From an uncultured Sinobacteraceae bacterium (lineage in GTDB: Bacteria > Pseudomonadota > Gammaproteobacteria > Nevskiales > Nevskiaceae), in the NCBI GenBank assembly GCA_903822975.1, contig CAIJRD010000015.1:1-64000 (forward strand): a DNA stretch of 64,000 nucleotides, read 5' to 3'. Under the pieces are notes generated by a model that had not been told where the DNA came from, searched no databases, and worked only from the letters and a program-made list of their open reading frames with translations. Both the position numbers and the translations under genes were made by a program. Position 1 is the stretch's first letter. Every line of letters begins with the position of its first letter. Below, in pieces: positions 50,891 to 60,119 of this stretch.

Positions 50891-53709
50891 ATGTCGTGAT
50901 CCCGGCCAGGAAGGCCGTGCCGAGCACCACCGCCCGGCTGCAATTGCACAAGGACTTCACGCTGCGCGACGCTGCCGACCAGGTCGGTTACTACGCCAGT
51001 CTCGGCATCAGCGATCTGTACGTCTCGCCGATTCTCACCGCGCGCGCAGGCTCGATGCACGGCTACGACGTGGTCGATCACAGCGCGGTCAATCCCGAGC
51101 TCGGCGGCGAAGCCGCCTTGCGCGAGTTGGTGGCGAAGCTGCGCGCGCACGACATGGGCTTGATCGTCGACATCGTGCCGAACCACATGGCGGTCGGCCG
51201 CGCCGACAACGCCTGGTGGCTCGACGTGCTCGAATGGGGCCGCGACAGTCCCTATGCCGGCTTCTTCGATATCGACTGGGATGTGCCGGACCCGCAGCTG
51301 CACCATCGCGTGCTGGCACCGTTTCTCGGCAAGCCTTACGGCGAGGCACTGGCCGAAGGCGAGATCAAGCTCGAGTTCGATGCCGCCGCCGGAAAGTTTT
51401 CCGCGATGTATTACGAGCATCGCTTCCCGATTGCGCCGACCGACTATGGCCCGCTGCTGCGCGCCAGCGGCGAAGCACTCGGCGAATTCGCCAGACTTTT
51501 TCGCGATGCCACCTCGCATCGCAAAGGCCGCGCGCAGCGGCGCCATGCCTTCGCCGATGCCTGCGCGGCACTGGCGCTTGCCGCGGCCGAACGCAGTGAA
51601 GTCGCTGCGGCGATCGCGCGCCTGCTGCAGCAGATGTCGCCGGCCGCCGAAGACAGCCGTGCGCATCTGCACAGCTTGCTGGAACGGCAGCATTACCGGC
51701 TGGCGTGGTGGCGTACCGCGCCCGACGAGATCAACTGGCGCCGCTTCTTCGACGTGATCGATCTGGCCGGTCTGCGCATCCAGGAGAGCGCGGTGTTCGA
51801 GGCGGTTCACGCCACCACGTTCCGGCTCTATGTCGAAGGACTGATCGATGGCCTGCGTGTCGATCATGTCGATGGCCTCGCCGATCCGCGCGCGTATTGC
51901 CGCAAGCTGCGTGCGCGCCTGCAAACGCTGGCGCGTCAGCGTCCCGACCATCTTGCCAGCGGCACGACCTATTTCGTTGTCGAAAAAATTCTTGCACCCG
52001 GTGAACTGCTGGCGCGCGACTGGCGCACCGACGGCACCTCCGGCTATGTCTTCATGAACGAAGTCGGCGCGTTGCTGCACGACCCGCAGGGCGAACCGGC
52101 ACTGACCAAGCTGTGGGCGGAGCGCTCCGGCAGCAGCGGTGATTTCGAAGACGAAGAACGCCGCGCGCGACGCCGAATTCCGCAAGAGCTGCTCGCTGCC
52201 GATTTCAATGCCTGCGCGCATGCATTGCACGCGATCGCGCGCAGCGACCCGCAAACGCGCGACTGGACCGCCGGTGCGATACGTCGTGTGCTGGCGGAAA
52301 TGCTGCTGTACTTTCCGGTGTATCGCACCTACGCCGATATCCGCGGACGCAGCGCCGCCGATGCCGCGATCATGGCGCAGGTGGTCGCCGATGCGCAGCG
52401 CAGCTGTCGCGCCGGCGAACGCACGCTGGTGAGTCTGGTCGATCGCTGGCTCGGTGGAGAAGCACCGCAGGATGTTGCCGGTGCGGCCGCGATACGCCTG
52501 CGCCTGCGCGCGCTTGCGCGCTTCCAGCAGCTCACTTCGCCGGTCGCGGCGAAGTCGGTCGAAGACACCGCGTTCTATCGTCACGGGCGCCTGCTGTCGC
52601 GCAACGAAGTCGGTGCCAATCCAGGGCAGTTCTCGCTTGCGGTGGACGATTTTCATACCGTGTGCGGCGCGCGCCTGAAGCGCTATCCGCTGGCGATGCT
52701 GGCCACCGCCACGCACGATCACAAGCGCGGCGAAGACCTGCGCGCGCGTCTCGCCGTGCTCAGCGAAATTCCCGAGGAATGGGCAGCCGCAGCGCGTGGC
52801 TGGAGCGATCGCAATGCCGCGCTCAAGCCGACGCACGACGGCATAAGCGGTCCGGATGCGACCGACGAATACATCCTCTACCAGATGCTGGTCGGCGCCT
52901 GGCCGCTGACGCTCGAAGTCGACGATCGCCCCGGGCTGACCTCGCTATGCGAACGCCTCGCCGCGTGGCAGGAAAAAGCCGTGCGCGAAGCCAAGCGCCA
53001 ATCCGGCTGGATCGAACCGAACCTGCCCTACGAACAGGCCTGCAAGGAATTCCTGCAGGCGCTGCTCGATCCGGCGCGTTCGTCGAACTTCTTGCTTGAA
53101 CTGAAAGCCTTTGTCGAGCGCATCGCAGTGGCCGGTGCGATCAACAGTTTCACGCAGACGCTGCTGCGTCTGACCACGCCGGGCGTGCCGGATCTGTACC
53201 AAGGCACCGAGTTCTGGGATTTCAGCCTGGTCGATCCGGACAATCGCAGGCCGGTGGATTTTGCCGCGCGCGTGGCCGCACTCGCCGAAGACGCGGAGCT
53301 TGCGCAGCTGCTCGCGCAGTGGCGCGATGGTCGCATCAAGCAGCGGCTGATTGCGCGCACGCTCGCACTGCGTCGCGCCACCGTCGATGTGTTCGCGCAG
53401 GGCGCGTATCTGCCGCTGAAAGTGCAGGGCAGCGCGGCGCGCCATGTGATTGCGTTCGTACGCGAGAACGCCAACGGCAGCGTGCTGGTCGCTACGAGTT
53501 TGTATCCAGCCAAACTGCTCGGGCGAGCCTCGCACCCGATGATCGATCCCGCGCAGTGGGGCGATACCGCGCTCGTCATGCCCGCACATCTGCGTCAGCG
53601 CCAGTGGCGTGATGTGCTCGACGAGCGCGCACTGCCAGCGCTCGGTGCGCTGCCGCGTGCCGCGCACCTGTTCGCCGGTCTGCCGATGACGGTGCTGGTC
53701 GCGCGCTAG
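50887..53709 (+). CDS. treY: Malto-oligosyltrehalose synthase
   Basis: TARLQLHKDFTLRDAADQVGYYASLGISDLYVSPILTARAGSMHGYDVVDHSAVNPELGG; LIVDIVPNHMAV; GLRVDHVDGLADPRAYCRKL; DLYQGTEFWDFSLVDPDNRRPVDF. Confidence 0.95.
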   Translation: MNVVIPARKAVPSTTARLQLHKDFTLRDAADQVGYYASLGISDLYVSPILTARAGSMHGYDVVDHSAVNPELGGEAALRELVAKLRAHDMGLIVDIVPNHMAVGRADNAWWLDVLEWGRDSPYAGFFDIDWDVPDPQLHHRVLAPFLGKPYGEALAEGEIKLEFDAAAGKFSAMYYEHRFPIAPTDYGPLLRASGEALGEFARLFRDATSHRKGRAQRRHAFADACAALALAAAERSEVAAAIARLLQQMSPAAEDSRAHLHSLLERQHYRLAWWRTAPDEINWRRFFDVIDLAGLRIQESAVFEAVHATTFRLYVEGLIDGLRVDHVDGLADPRAYCRKLRARLQTLARQRPDHLASGTTYFVVEKILAPGELLARDWRTDGTSGYVFMNEVGALLHDPQGEPALTKLWAERSGSSGDFEDEERRARRRIPQELLAADFNACAHALHAIARSDPQTRDWTAGAIRRVLAEMLLYFPVYRTYADIRGRSAADAAIMAQVVADAQRSCRAGERTLVSLVDRWLGGEAPQDVAGAAAIRLRLRALARFQQLTSPVAAKSVEDTAFYRHGRLLSRNEVGANPGQFSLAVDDFHTVCGARLKRYPLAMLATATHDHKRGEDLRARLAVLSEIPEEWAAAARGWSDRNAALKPTHDGISGPDATDEYILYQMLVGAWPLTLEVDDRPGLTSLCERLAAWQEKAVREAKRQSGWIEPNLPYEQACKEFLQALLDPARSSNFLLELKAFVERIAVAGAINSFTQTLLRLTTPGVPDLYQGTEFWDFSLVDPDNRRPVDFAARVAALAEDAELAQLLAQWRDGRIKQRLIARTLALRRATVDVFAQGAYLPLKVQGSAARHVIAFVRENANGSVLVATSLYPAKLLGRASHPMIDPAQWGDTALVMPAHLRQRQWRDVLDERALPALGALPRAAHLFAGLPMTVLVAR

Positions 53710-53909
53710 CGCTGCGACGACTCGCGCGGCATTTCTGCGGCCATCGAGTGCCGCAAGCGGCACCTGCGAGTGCCGAGAATAGGATCGCATTCGCGAGGTC
53801 GCGAACGCACCGATAACCGTGCTGCCACTGCGGTGCCACGGCCGCTGCCGGCCGAGGGACTCGATTTCGCGTTAACGTAGGGCGCGATCCATGGACAAGG
53901 AAACCGTCG

Positions 53910-55343
53910 ATGTGGCCGGATCATCGGATTCAAAAACTGCTCGGCATCGAACTGCCGATCATCCAGGCGCCGATGGCGGGTGCGCAGCGCGCCGAGCTGG
54001 CGATTGCCGTGGCCAACGCCGGCGGTCTCGGTTCCTTGCCCTGCGCGATGTTGAGTCCGGAGCAACTGCGTGAACAGGTCGCGCAATTTCGCAGTGCAGC
54101 GCCCGGTCGATCGCTCAATCTGAATTTTTTCTGCCACCGCACGCCGCTGCCCGATCCTGCGCGCGAAGCGCAGTGGAAGCAGCGGCTCGCAGCGTATTAC
54201 CGCGAATTCGGTGTCGACCCGGATGCGCCGGTCACGTCGGCGAGTCGTGCGCCGTTCGACAACCGCTTCTGCGATCTGGTCGAGCAACTGCGTCCCGAAG
54301 TCCTCAGCTTCCATTTCGGCTTGCCGGACGCGCCCCTGCTCGACCGCGTGCGTGCCTGCGGCGCGAAGATATTGTCGTCCGCCACTACGGTTGCCGAAGC
54401 ACGATGGCTGGCCGCGCGAGGATGCGACGCGGTGATCGCGCAAGGTGCCGAAGCCGGTGGCCATCGCGGCATGTTCCTGACCGACGACATTGCCACACAG
54501 ATCGGCACCTTCGCGCTGTTGCCGCAGATCGTCGATGCCGTGCGCGTGCCGGTGATCGCATCCGGCGGCATTGGCGATGCGCGTGGCATCGTTGCCGCGT
54601 TCGCGCTGGGTGCCTCGGCCGTGCAGCTTGGTACCGCGTATCTGCTGTGCCCCGAGACGCGTCTGGCGCCGCTGTATCGCGCCGCACTGCTGCGCGCGAT
54701 TGCGGCGGATGTCGAAGCCGAGGCCGAGCTCAAGGTCGATCTCAATGTCGATTTCAAGGCTGAGTCCAAGGTCAAGGCCAACGCCAACGCCAACGCCAAC
54801 GCTGAGACCAACGCCGACACCAACAGCGAATCGCGAACGGCGTCGTTCAACGCGACGAACGAATCCACGCAGCCTGCGTCCTCCCATCGCTCGGTCGTTG
54901 CGGCGGTCGCCGCACCCGGCGTCGCGCCCGGCGTCGCGCCCGTCGATGCACCGATCGACGGCACCATCGATCCCTTGCGTGCTGCATCATTTATCAATGT
55001 GTCGCCAGAGCAGTCGATCGAAGTATCGGACCAAATGTCGAGCAACCCATCGGCGGCTGATGCCACCGCACTGACCAATCTGTTCAGCGGCCGGCCGGCG
55101 CGCGGACTGATCAACCGCCTGATGCGCGAGCAAGGTCCGATGAATCCTGCGGTTCCGGCGTTTCCGCAGGCGGCTGCTGCACTCGCCGGGCTGCGCGCAA
55201 AAGCCGAAGCGGCCGGCGACGACGGCTTCATGTCGCTGTGGGCGGGCCAGGCGGTCGCGATGGCGCGCAGCGTGTCCGCAGCCGAACTCACGCGCCAGCT
55301 TGCCACCGACGCGCTCGCGCACCTCGGGCGTTTCGTTCGGTGA
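53910..55343 (+). CDS. Nitronate monooxygenase (2-nitropropane dioxygenase family) with low-complexity insertion
   Basis: LGIELPIIQAPMAGAQ; VIAQGAEAGGHRGMF; VPVIASGGIGDARGIVAAFALGASAVQLGTAYLLCPE; TALTNLFSGRPARGLINRLMRE; insert at about 54711..55055. Confidence 0.9.
   Translation: MWPDHRIQKLLGIELPIIQAPMAGAQRAELAIAVANAGGLGSLPCAMLSPEQLREQVAQFRSAAPGRSLNLNFFCHRTPLPDPAREAQWKQRLAAYYREFGVDPDAPVTSASRAPFDNRFCDLVEQLRPEVLSFHFGLPDAPLLDRVRACGAKILSSATTVAEARWLAARGCDAVIAQGAEAGGHRGMFLTDDIATQIGTFALLPQIVDAVRVPVIASGGIGDARGIVAAFALGASAVQLGTAYLLCPETRLAPLYRAALLRAIAADVEAEAELKVDLNVDFKAESKVKANANANANAETNADTNSESRTASFNATNESTQPASSHRSVVAAVAAPGVAPGVAPVDAPIDGTIDPLRAASFINVSPEQSIEVSDQMSSNPSAADATALTNLFSGRPARGLINRLMREQGPMNPAVPAFPQAAAALAGLRAKAEAAGDDGFMSLWAGQAVAMARSVSAAELTRQLATDALAHLGRFVR
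54777..54800 (+). repeat. Hexanucleotide (GCCAAC)4 within nitronate monooxygenase insertion
   Basis: gccaacgccaacgccaacgccaac read directly, flanked by degenerate period-6 sequence. Confidence 0.85.
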
Positions 55344-55439
55344 ATCCTTAGCGCCGCATCCTCACCATTGCCGCGGGCGCGGCGACTGGTCGAAGATAAG
55401 CCCCGCGCCGATCCCGGCAAACGACCCGCAAGAACTCCC

Positions 55440-57002
55440 ATGGACAACGCGCTGCTGATCGGCAAAGGCCCCAATGCGAACGACCCGCAGCAGTGGCTGC
55501 TGGCGCAGTACGCGAACCGCCATGGGCTGGTCGCGGGTGCCACCGGCACCGGCAAAACGGTGACGCTGCAAGCGCTCGCCGAAGGTTTTTCCGATCTCGG
55601 CGTGCCGGTGTTCGCAGCCGACGTGAAGGGCGATCTCTCCGGCATTTCGCAGAGCGGCAGCTTGAAGCCCAAGCTCAGCGAGCGCGCGCAGACGGTCGGC
55701 CTCGAGGGCTATTCGGTGCAGGCGTATCCGGTGGTGTTCTGGGACGTGTTCGGAACCTCGGGTCATCCGATCCGCGCGACGATTTCGGAAATGGGTCCGC
55801 TGCTGATCGCGCGCCTGCTCGACGTCTCCGACGTGCAGGAAGCGGTGCTGTCGCTGGTGTTCAAGTACTGCGACGACAATGGCCTGCTGCTGCTCGATCT
55901 GAAGGATTTGAAGAGCGCACTGAGTTACGTGGCGCAGAACGCGAAGTCGCTCGGTGCCGACTACGGGCTCGTCACCAGTGCGTCGGTCGGTGCAATTCAG
56001 CGCGCGCTGATTCAGCTCGAAGCCGATGGCGCCGAGCATTTCTTCGGCGAGCCCGCGCTCGATCTGAACGATCTGATGCGCACCGATCTCAGCGGCAAGG
56101 GTGTGGTCAACGTGCTGGCTGCCGACGTGCTGTATCAAAAGCCGCAGCTGTACGCGACCTTCCTGTTGTGGCTGTTGTCCGAGTTGTTCGAGAAGCTGCC
56201 CGAGGCCGGCGATCTCGACAAGCCCAAGCTGGTGTTCTTCTTCGACGAAGCGCATCTGCTGTTCAACGACGCGCCGAAAGCGCTGGTGCAGAAAGTCGAG
56301 CAGGTGGTGCGCCTGATCCGCTCGAAGGGCGTGGGCATCTACTTCGTCACGCAGAATCCGCTCGATGTGCCCGACAGCGTGCTCGGCCAACTCGGCAATC
56401 GCGTGCAGCACGCGCTGCGCGCATTTACGCCGCGCGATCAGAAAGCTGTCAACGCCGCCGCCGAAACCTTCCGCGCGAATCCCAAGCTCAATGTTTCGGA
56501 AGCGATCCAGCAACTCGGCGTCGGCGAAGCGCTGGTGTCCACGCTTGGCGACGGCGGCGTGCCCAACATCGTCGAACGCGTGCTGGTGCGTCCGCCGCGT
56601 TCGCGCATCGGCGCCATCACGCCGGAAGAGCGCAAGACCGTGATGAGCCGTAGCCCGGTCGCCGGCAAATACGAGCAAATGGTCGATCGCGAATCGGCTT
56701 ACGAAAAGCTCAATGGCCGCGCGCAAGCTTCGGCCAGCAGCAACGCAGCACCGCCGGCCGCCGGCAACGCGCCGGCCGACGCGGATTCGCTCTGGCATCA
56801 ACAAGCCGAAGCCGCCTGGGGTCACGGCAGCGCGCAGCCCGCACCGGCACCCGCACCTGCACGCGAAGCCCCACGCGGGCGTCAGCAGCAGACCGTGCTG
56901 GATGCCGCACTGAAATCCGCCGCGCGCAGTGTGGCCTCGACGGTCGGGCGTCAGCTCGGCCAGCAACTGCTGCGCGGGCTGCTGGGGTCGATCAAGCGCT
57001 GA
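55440..57002 (+). CDS. DUF853 / HerA-like helicase-domain ATPase
   Basis: [87 protein letters not shown]. Confidence 0.9.
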   Translation: MDNALLIGKGPNANDPQQWLLAQYANRHGLVAGATGTGKTVTLQALAEGFSDLGVPVFAADVKGDLSGISQSGSLKPKLSERAQTVGLEGYSVQAYPVVFWDVFGTSGHPIRATISEMGPLLIARLLDVSDVQEAVLSLVFKYCDDNGLLLLDLKDLKSALSYVAQNAKSLGADYGLVTSASVGAIQRALIQLEADGAEHFFGEPALDLNDLMRTDLSGKGVVNVLAADVLYQKPQLYATFLLWLLSELFEKLPEAGDLDKPKLVFFFDEAHLLFNDAPKALVQKVEQVVRLIRSKGVGIYFVTQNPLDVPDSVLGQLGNRVQHALRAFTPRDQKAVNAAAETFRANPKLNVSEAIQQLGVGEALVSTLGDGGVPNIVERVLVRPPRSRIGAITPEERKTVMSRSPVAGKYEQMVDRESAYEKLNGRAQASASSNAAPPAAGNAPADADSLWHQQAEAAWGHGSAQPAPAPAPAREAPRGRQQQTVLDAALKSAARSVASTVGRQLGQQLLRGLLGSIKR

Positions 57003-57156
57003 GCCTGAGCGGTTTGCTGCCGTCTCCGATTTTGCGGAGTCAATCGCCGCAATAGCGCCAGATCGCCAGATTCCTGTGGCGCACGCGGCAGCATGGCGCC
57101 ACCGCCGGCGCCGCCGAATTCGGGACGTTATCCGGCGCTGCCTGTCGCACTGCTAC

Positions 57157-58797
57157 TTATTTGATATCGGTGCAACCCGCACGAATATCGTCGCAGACAT
57201 GCTTGCCGCCGGCGCGATCGGGGAAGCTGCGCGCGGAGCGGAAGTAGAAGCTCATTTTCGCGCGGCCTTGTGTGCCGCTGTCGTCGAGCAGTCGCGCGTC
57301 GGCGTCGGCATAGCCGGGCTCGCCGGATTTTTTCAGCCAGCGGTCCAGCCAGGCGAGCGTGTAGTGCTGCACCATCGGCAGGCCCCAGCCGCCGATGCAG
57401 GCGCCGCTGCTGCTGTCGGGGCACCATGACGTGGTTGGAAACGCCGGCACCAGGCTGAATTCGTAATGCGTGCTGCCCTGAATAGTGAAGTCGAATACCG
57501 GCACGTCGGCCTTGACCCAGACCTGCTCGACCTTGCGGTGCTCCTCCGGATCGACCGGCGACAGGTACGGCGTCGGCGCCAGTCCGTATTCGGAATCTGC
57601 GCTCAGCACCGGCACGCGTGGTGCGAATTTCGGCAGGCCGCGTTCGAACACGAGTTCGATGATCGGCGCGGCGACGGGCAATTGACGCAGTTGGTAGATC
57701 AGCCAGCCATCAGCCGCGCCGCCGGCATTGGTGGCGCCGCCCGGTGGCAGCAGGCCGTCCCAGGTGATGCCGACTTTCACCGGATTGCTGCTGTCCAGCT
57801 TGCCCGGCCAGGGATCGGCACCCGCAGCGCCGTAGCCTTGCACCACCGACACCGCGATGGCGCCGAGCGAGTGGCCGGCGATGCCGAGCCGCGCCGGATC
57901 GACCGCCGCGTAGTACGGGTTGTAAGCGGCGACTTTGGTCGGGTACGCGCGTGCGCAGCTGGCGTTGTTCGGGTACGGCGTCGACCGGCTCGAACGGAAG
58001 AAGTCGATCGCATCGACCAGGCCGGTCCAGAAAATCGAAGGATTGAGATTGGTGCCCTGTGCGCCGCTCGGGGTCTGCTGGTCGGAGCGGCCCTGACCGC
58101 GAGGATCGAATGTCAGCACCACGTAGCCGTTGCGCACCAGCAGTTGCGCGGCCCACCAGTACGCCGTCTGCGGCGCTTCGATCGAGCCGTTCTGAATCAC
58201 CACGCCCGGCAGTCGTGCGCCGGGCGCAACCGATTTCGGACGCCACACCTGGCCGACCAGTCGCGCGCATTGCGAGTCGTAGAACACCACCGGCGTGACG
58301 CTGGCTTCGTTGTTGTAGAAGCCGCTGCCATCGGCGCCCTTGGCTTGCGGGAAGCGATACGGATCGCCGTCGCAGACCAGCGCGTACATCGCGCAAGGCG
58401 GCGTCAGCGGCGAGTCGAGCGACAGCGATACCGCAGCTGCCGGATCGGACACTGCTTGTGCGAGTACCTGCCGCAGCGTGCTGCTCAGCAGCACCGGATT
58501 GGTGAGCGACTGGATCAAGCGATCGAGCGGTGTGGATGAGGCCAACAGCCAGCTCGGGTCGGCGAGGTCGCGCGCAATTAGTGCGCTGCCGTTGGCCAGG
58601 CTCTGCGTGGTCATCCGCGCGAGGAACGCAGGATTGCGCGTCTGTTCCAGCGGCGCTTCGGTGACCTTTTCGAAATTCTGCAGTTCGCGCGCGGTCCACG
58701 CCGCGGACGGATAGCTCGGTCCTTCCGGAATGGCCAGCACCGCACCGATCCACAACGCGCCAAACAAACCTGCGATAAACGCGATCGTCCGCATCAT
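57157..58797 (-). CDS. Secreted/membrane-anchored alpha/beta hydrolase
   Basis: Signal MMRTIAFIAGLFGALWIGAVLA; VVLTFDPRGQGRSDQQTP; LGIAGHSLGAIAVSVVQGYG (GHSLG elbow). Confidence 0.8.
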   Translation of the reverse strand: MMRTIAFIAGLFGALWIGAVLAIPEGPSYPSAAWTARELQNFEKVTEAPLEQTRNPAFLARMTTQSLANGSALIARDLADPSWLLASSTPLDRLIQSLTNPVLLSSTLRQVLAQAVSDPAAAVSLSLDSPLTPPCAMYALVCDGDPYRFPQAKGADGSGFYNNEASVTPVVFYDSQCARLVGQVWRPKSVAPGARLPGVVIQNGSIEAPQTAYWWAAQLLVRNGYVVLTFDPRGQGRSDQQTPSGAQGTNLNPSIFWTGLVDAIDFFRSSRSTPYPNNASCARAYPTKVAAYNPYYAAVDPARLGIAGHSLGAIAVSVVQGYGAAGADPWPGKLDSSNPVKVGITWDGLLPPGGATNAGGAADGWLIYQLRQLPVAAPIIELVFERGLPKFAPRVPVLSADSEYGLAPTPYLSPVDPEEHRKVEQVWVKADVPVFDFTIQGSTHYEFSLVPAFPTTSWCPDSSSGACIGGWGLPMVQHYTLAWLDRWLKKSGEPGYADADARLLDDSGTQGRAKMSFYFRSARSFPDRAGGKHVCDDIRAGCTDIK

Positions 58798-59337
58798 GTC
58801 CTAAAGCCTCCTCTCGATGACTGGGCGCCAATGCTTGCGACCGGCCGTGCGACTGTTCGTCGTCTTACTGTTCGCCACGATACTTACGATCGTGGCGCCT
58901 CGCCATCTTAGAAGAGAACGCGACGGCGTGCGCCGGTCGCGCAACTGTCAGGCTTTCAAAAGGGGTTGCGCGGTTTGCCTGCGCGCCGCTGACGAGCACG
59001 GAGAAGCAAGGGAACCACGCGGGGATCGCATCGGCCTTATGGTGGAGATCGATCGAAAAGTCCGCATCGAGGTTATGCATCGCGCCGACGGCCACGAATG
59101 AATGTGCGGTAGCTGAGCAACACGCGCTGGGTCGCTCGCCTGCTCGGGCTTGAGTCGGTGTCGCGTCGTCGCCTGTCGCCAGCTGGTTGATCCAGCGCCC
59201 ACAACGCAAGACACGAATGCCGGCGGCAAGCGTCGTCGCCAAGCGCAGTGCGACTTCAAGTCTTTCCTAGCGTCGTCTGCGAAGACGGCGCAGGTCAGCC
59301 GTTTTCGAGCAATCGAACCGTTGTGCGACTGAAGTCC

Positions 59338-60090
59338 TCAGCCGCGCAGTTCGAATGGCTGTGCAGAAGTTTCGATCTCGGTTCCGGCTGGCGATGCCGT
59401 TCCCGACGCCATCTCCATCCCCATTCCCAGTTCCAGCGCCAGCATGCGTTGCTTGCGCGGCAGGCCGCCGGCGTAACCGGTGAGGCTGCCGTCGGCGCCG
59501 ACGATGCGGTGGCAGGGCACGATGATGCTGATCGGATTACGGCCGGTCGCCGTACCGGCGGCGCGCACGCTGCCGGCGCGACCCGCGCGCCGAGCGAGTT
59601 CGCCGTAGCTGATGCGCTCGCCGTAGCCGACGCTGGCGATTGCGTTCCACACCGACTGCTGAAACGCGGTGCCGACCGCGGCCAGCGGAACATCGAAGCG
59701 TTTCAGCGCGCCGGCGAAATACGCGCGCAGTTGCGCAGCGGCGGCATTCAGCAGTGCGTCGTCGTCGCGCTCGCGCCAGTGGGCGGCAATCGCGGGCACG
59801 TATTTCTGATCGACGAAGTAAGCGCCGCACAAACCTTCCGCGGAGGCCACCAGCAGCATGGTGCCGAGCGGCGTATCCAGATGCGTATAGCCGCACTCCA
59901 TCGTGCGCGTCGCTCGTCTCTTGGCGGCACGCGTGGATGTATTCGTGGCTGCATTCGTGGCGAGATTCGTTGCGACATTCGTAACGGTCTTTACAACGGA
60001 GTTCGGTTCGGCGTTCAGTTCGGCGTTCATATCGGGGCTCGTCTCGATTTCCGGATCGATCGTTGGGGCGTCGCTCATTTCAGTTTTCAT
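59338..60090 (-). CDS. ogt: Methylated-DNA--[protein]-cysteine S-methyltransferase with low-complexity N- and C-terminal extensions
   Basis: GTAFQQSVWNAIASVGYGERISYGELARRAGR...GRNPISIIVPCHRIVGADGSLTGYAGGLPRKQRML (PCHR active site); ATG at 60090 (MKTEMSDAPTIDPEIETSP...). Confidence 0.9.
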   Translation of the reverse strand: MKTEMSDAPTIDPEIETSPDMNAELNAEPNSVVKTVTNVATNLATNAATNTSTRAAKRRATRTMECGYTHLDTPLGTMLLVASAEGLCGAYFVDQKYVPAIAAHWRERDDDALLNAAAAQLRAYFAGALKRFDVPLAAVGTAFQQSVWNAIASVGYGERISYGELARRAGRAGSVRAAGTATGRNPISIIVPCHRIVGADGSLTGYAGGLPRKQRMLALELGMGMEMASGTASPAGTEIETSAQPFELRG

Positions 60091-60119
60091 GGCAAGGGCT
60101 CTGCACGCTCGTGTCGGTC

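Noticed and set aside
48755-52836. Very long minus-strand ORFs (676 and 740 aa) opposite malQ/treY
   Set aside because: Arg/Ala/Gln/His-rich reading of the complementary strand with no recognisable motifs; sense genes are well-conserved enzymes.
58798-59337. Possible gene between the alpha/beta hydrolase and ogt
   Set aside because: Short ORFs in both strands lack recognisable motifs or good ribosome-binding sites; treated as intergenic or decayed sequence.
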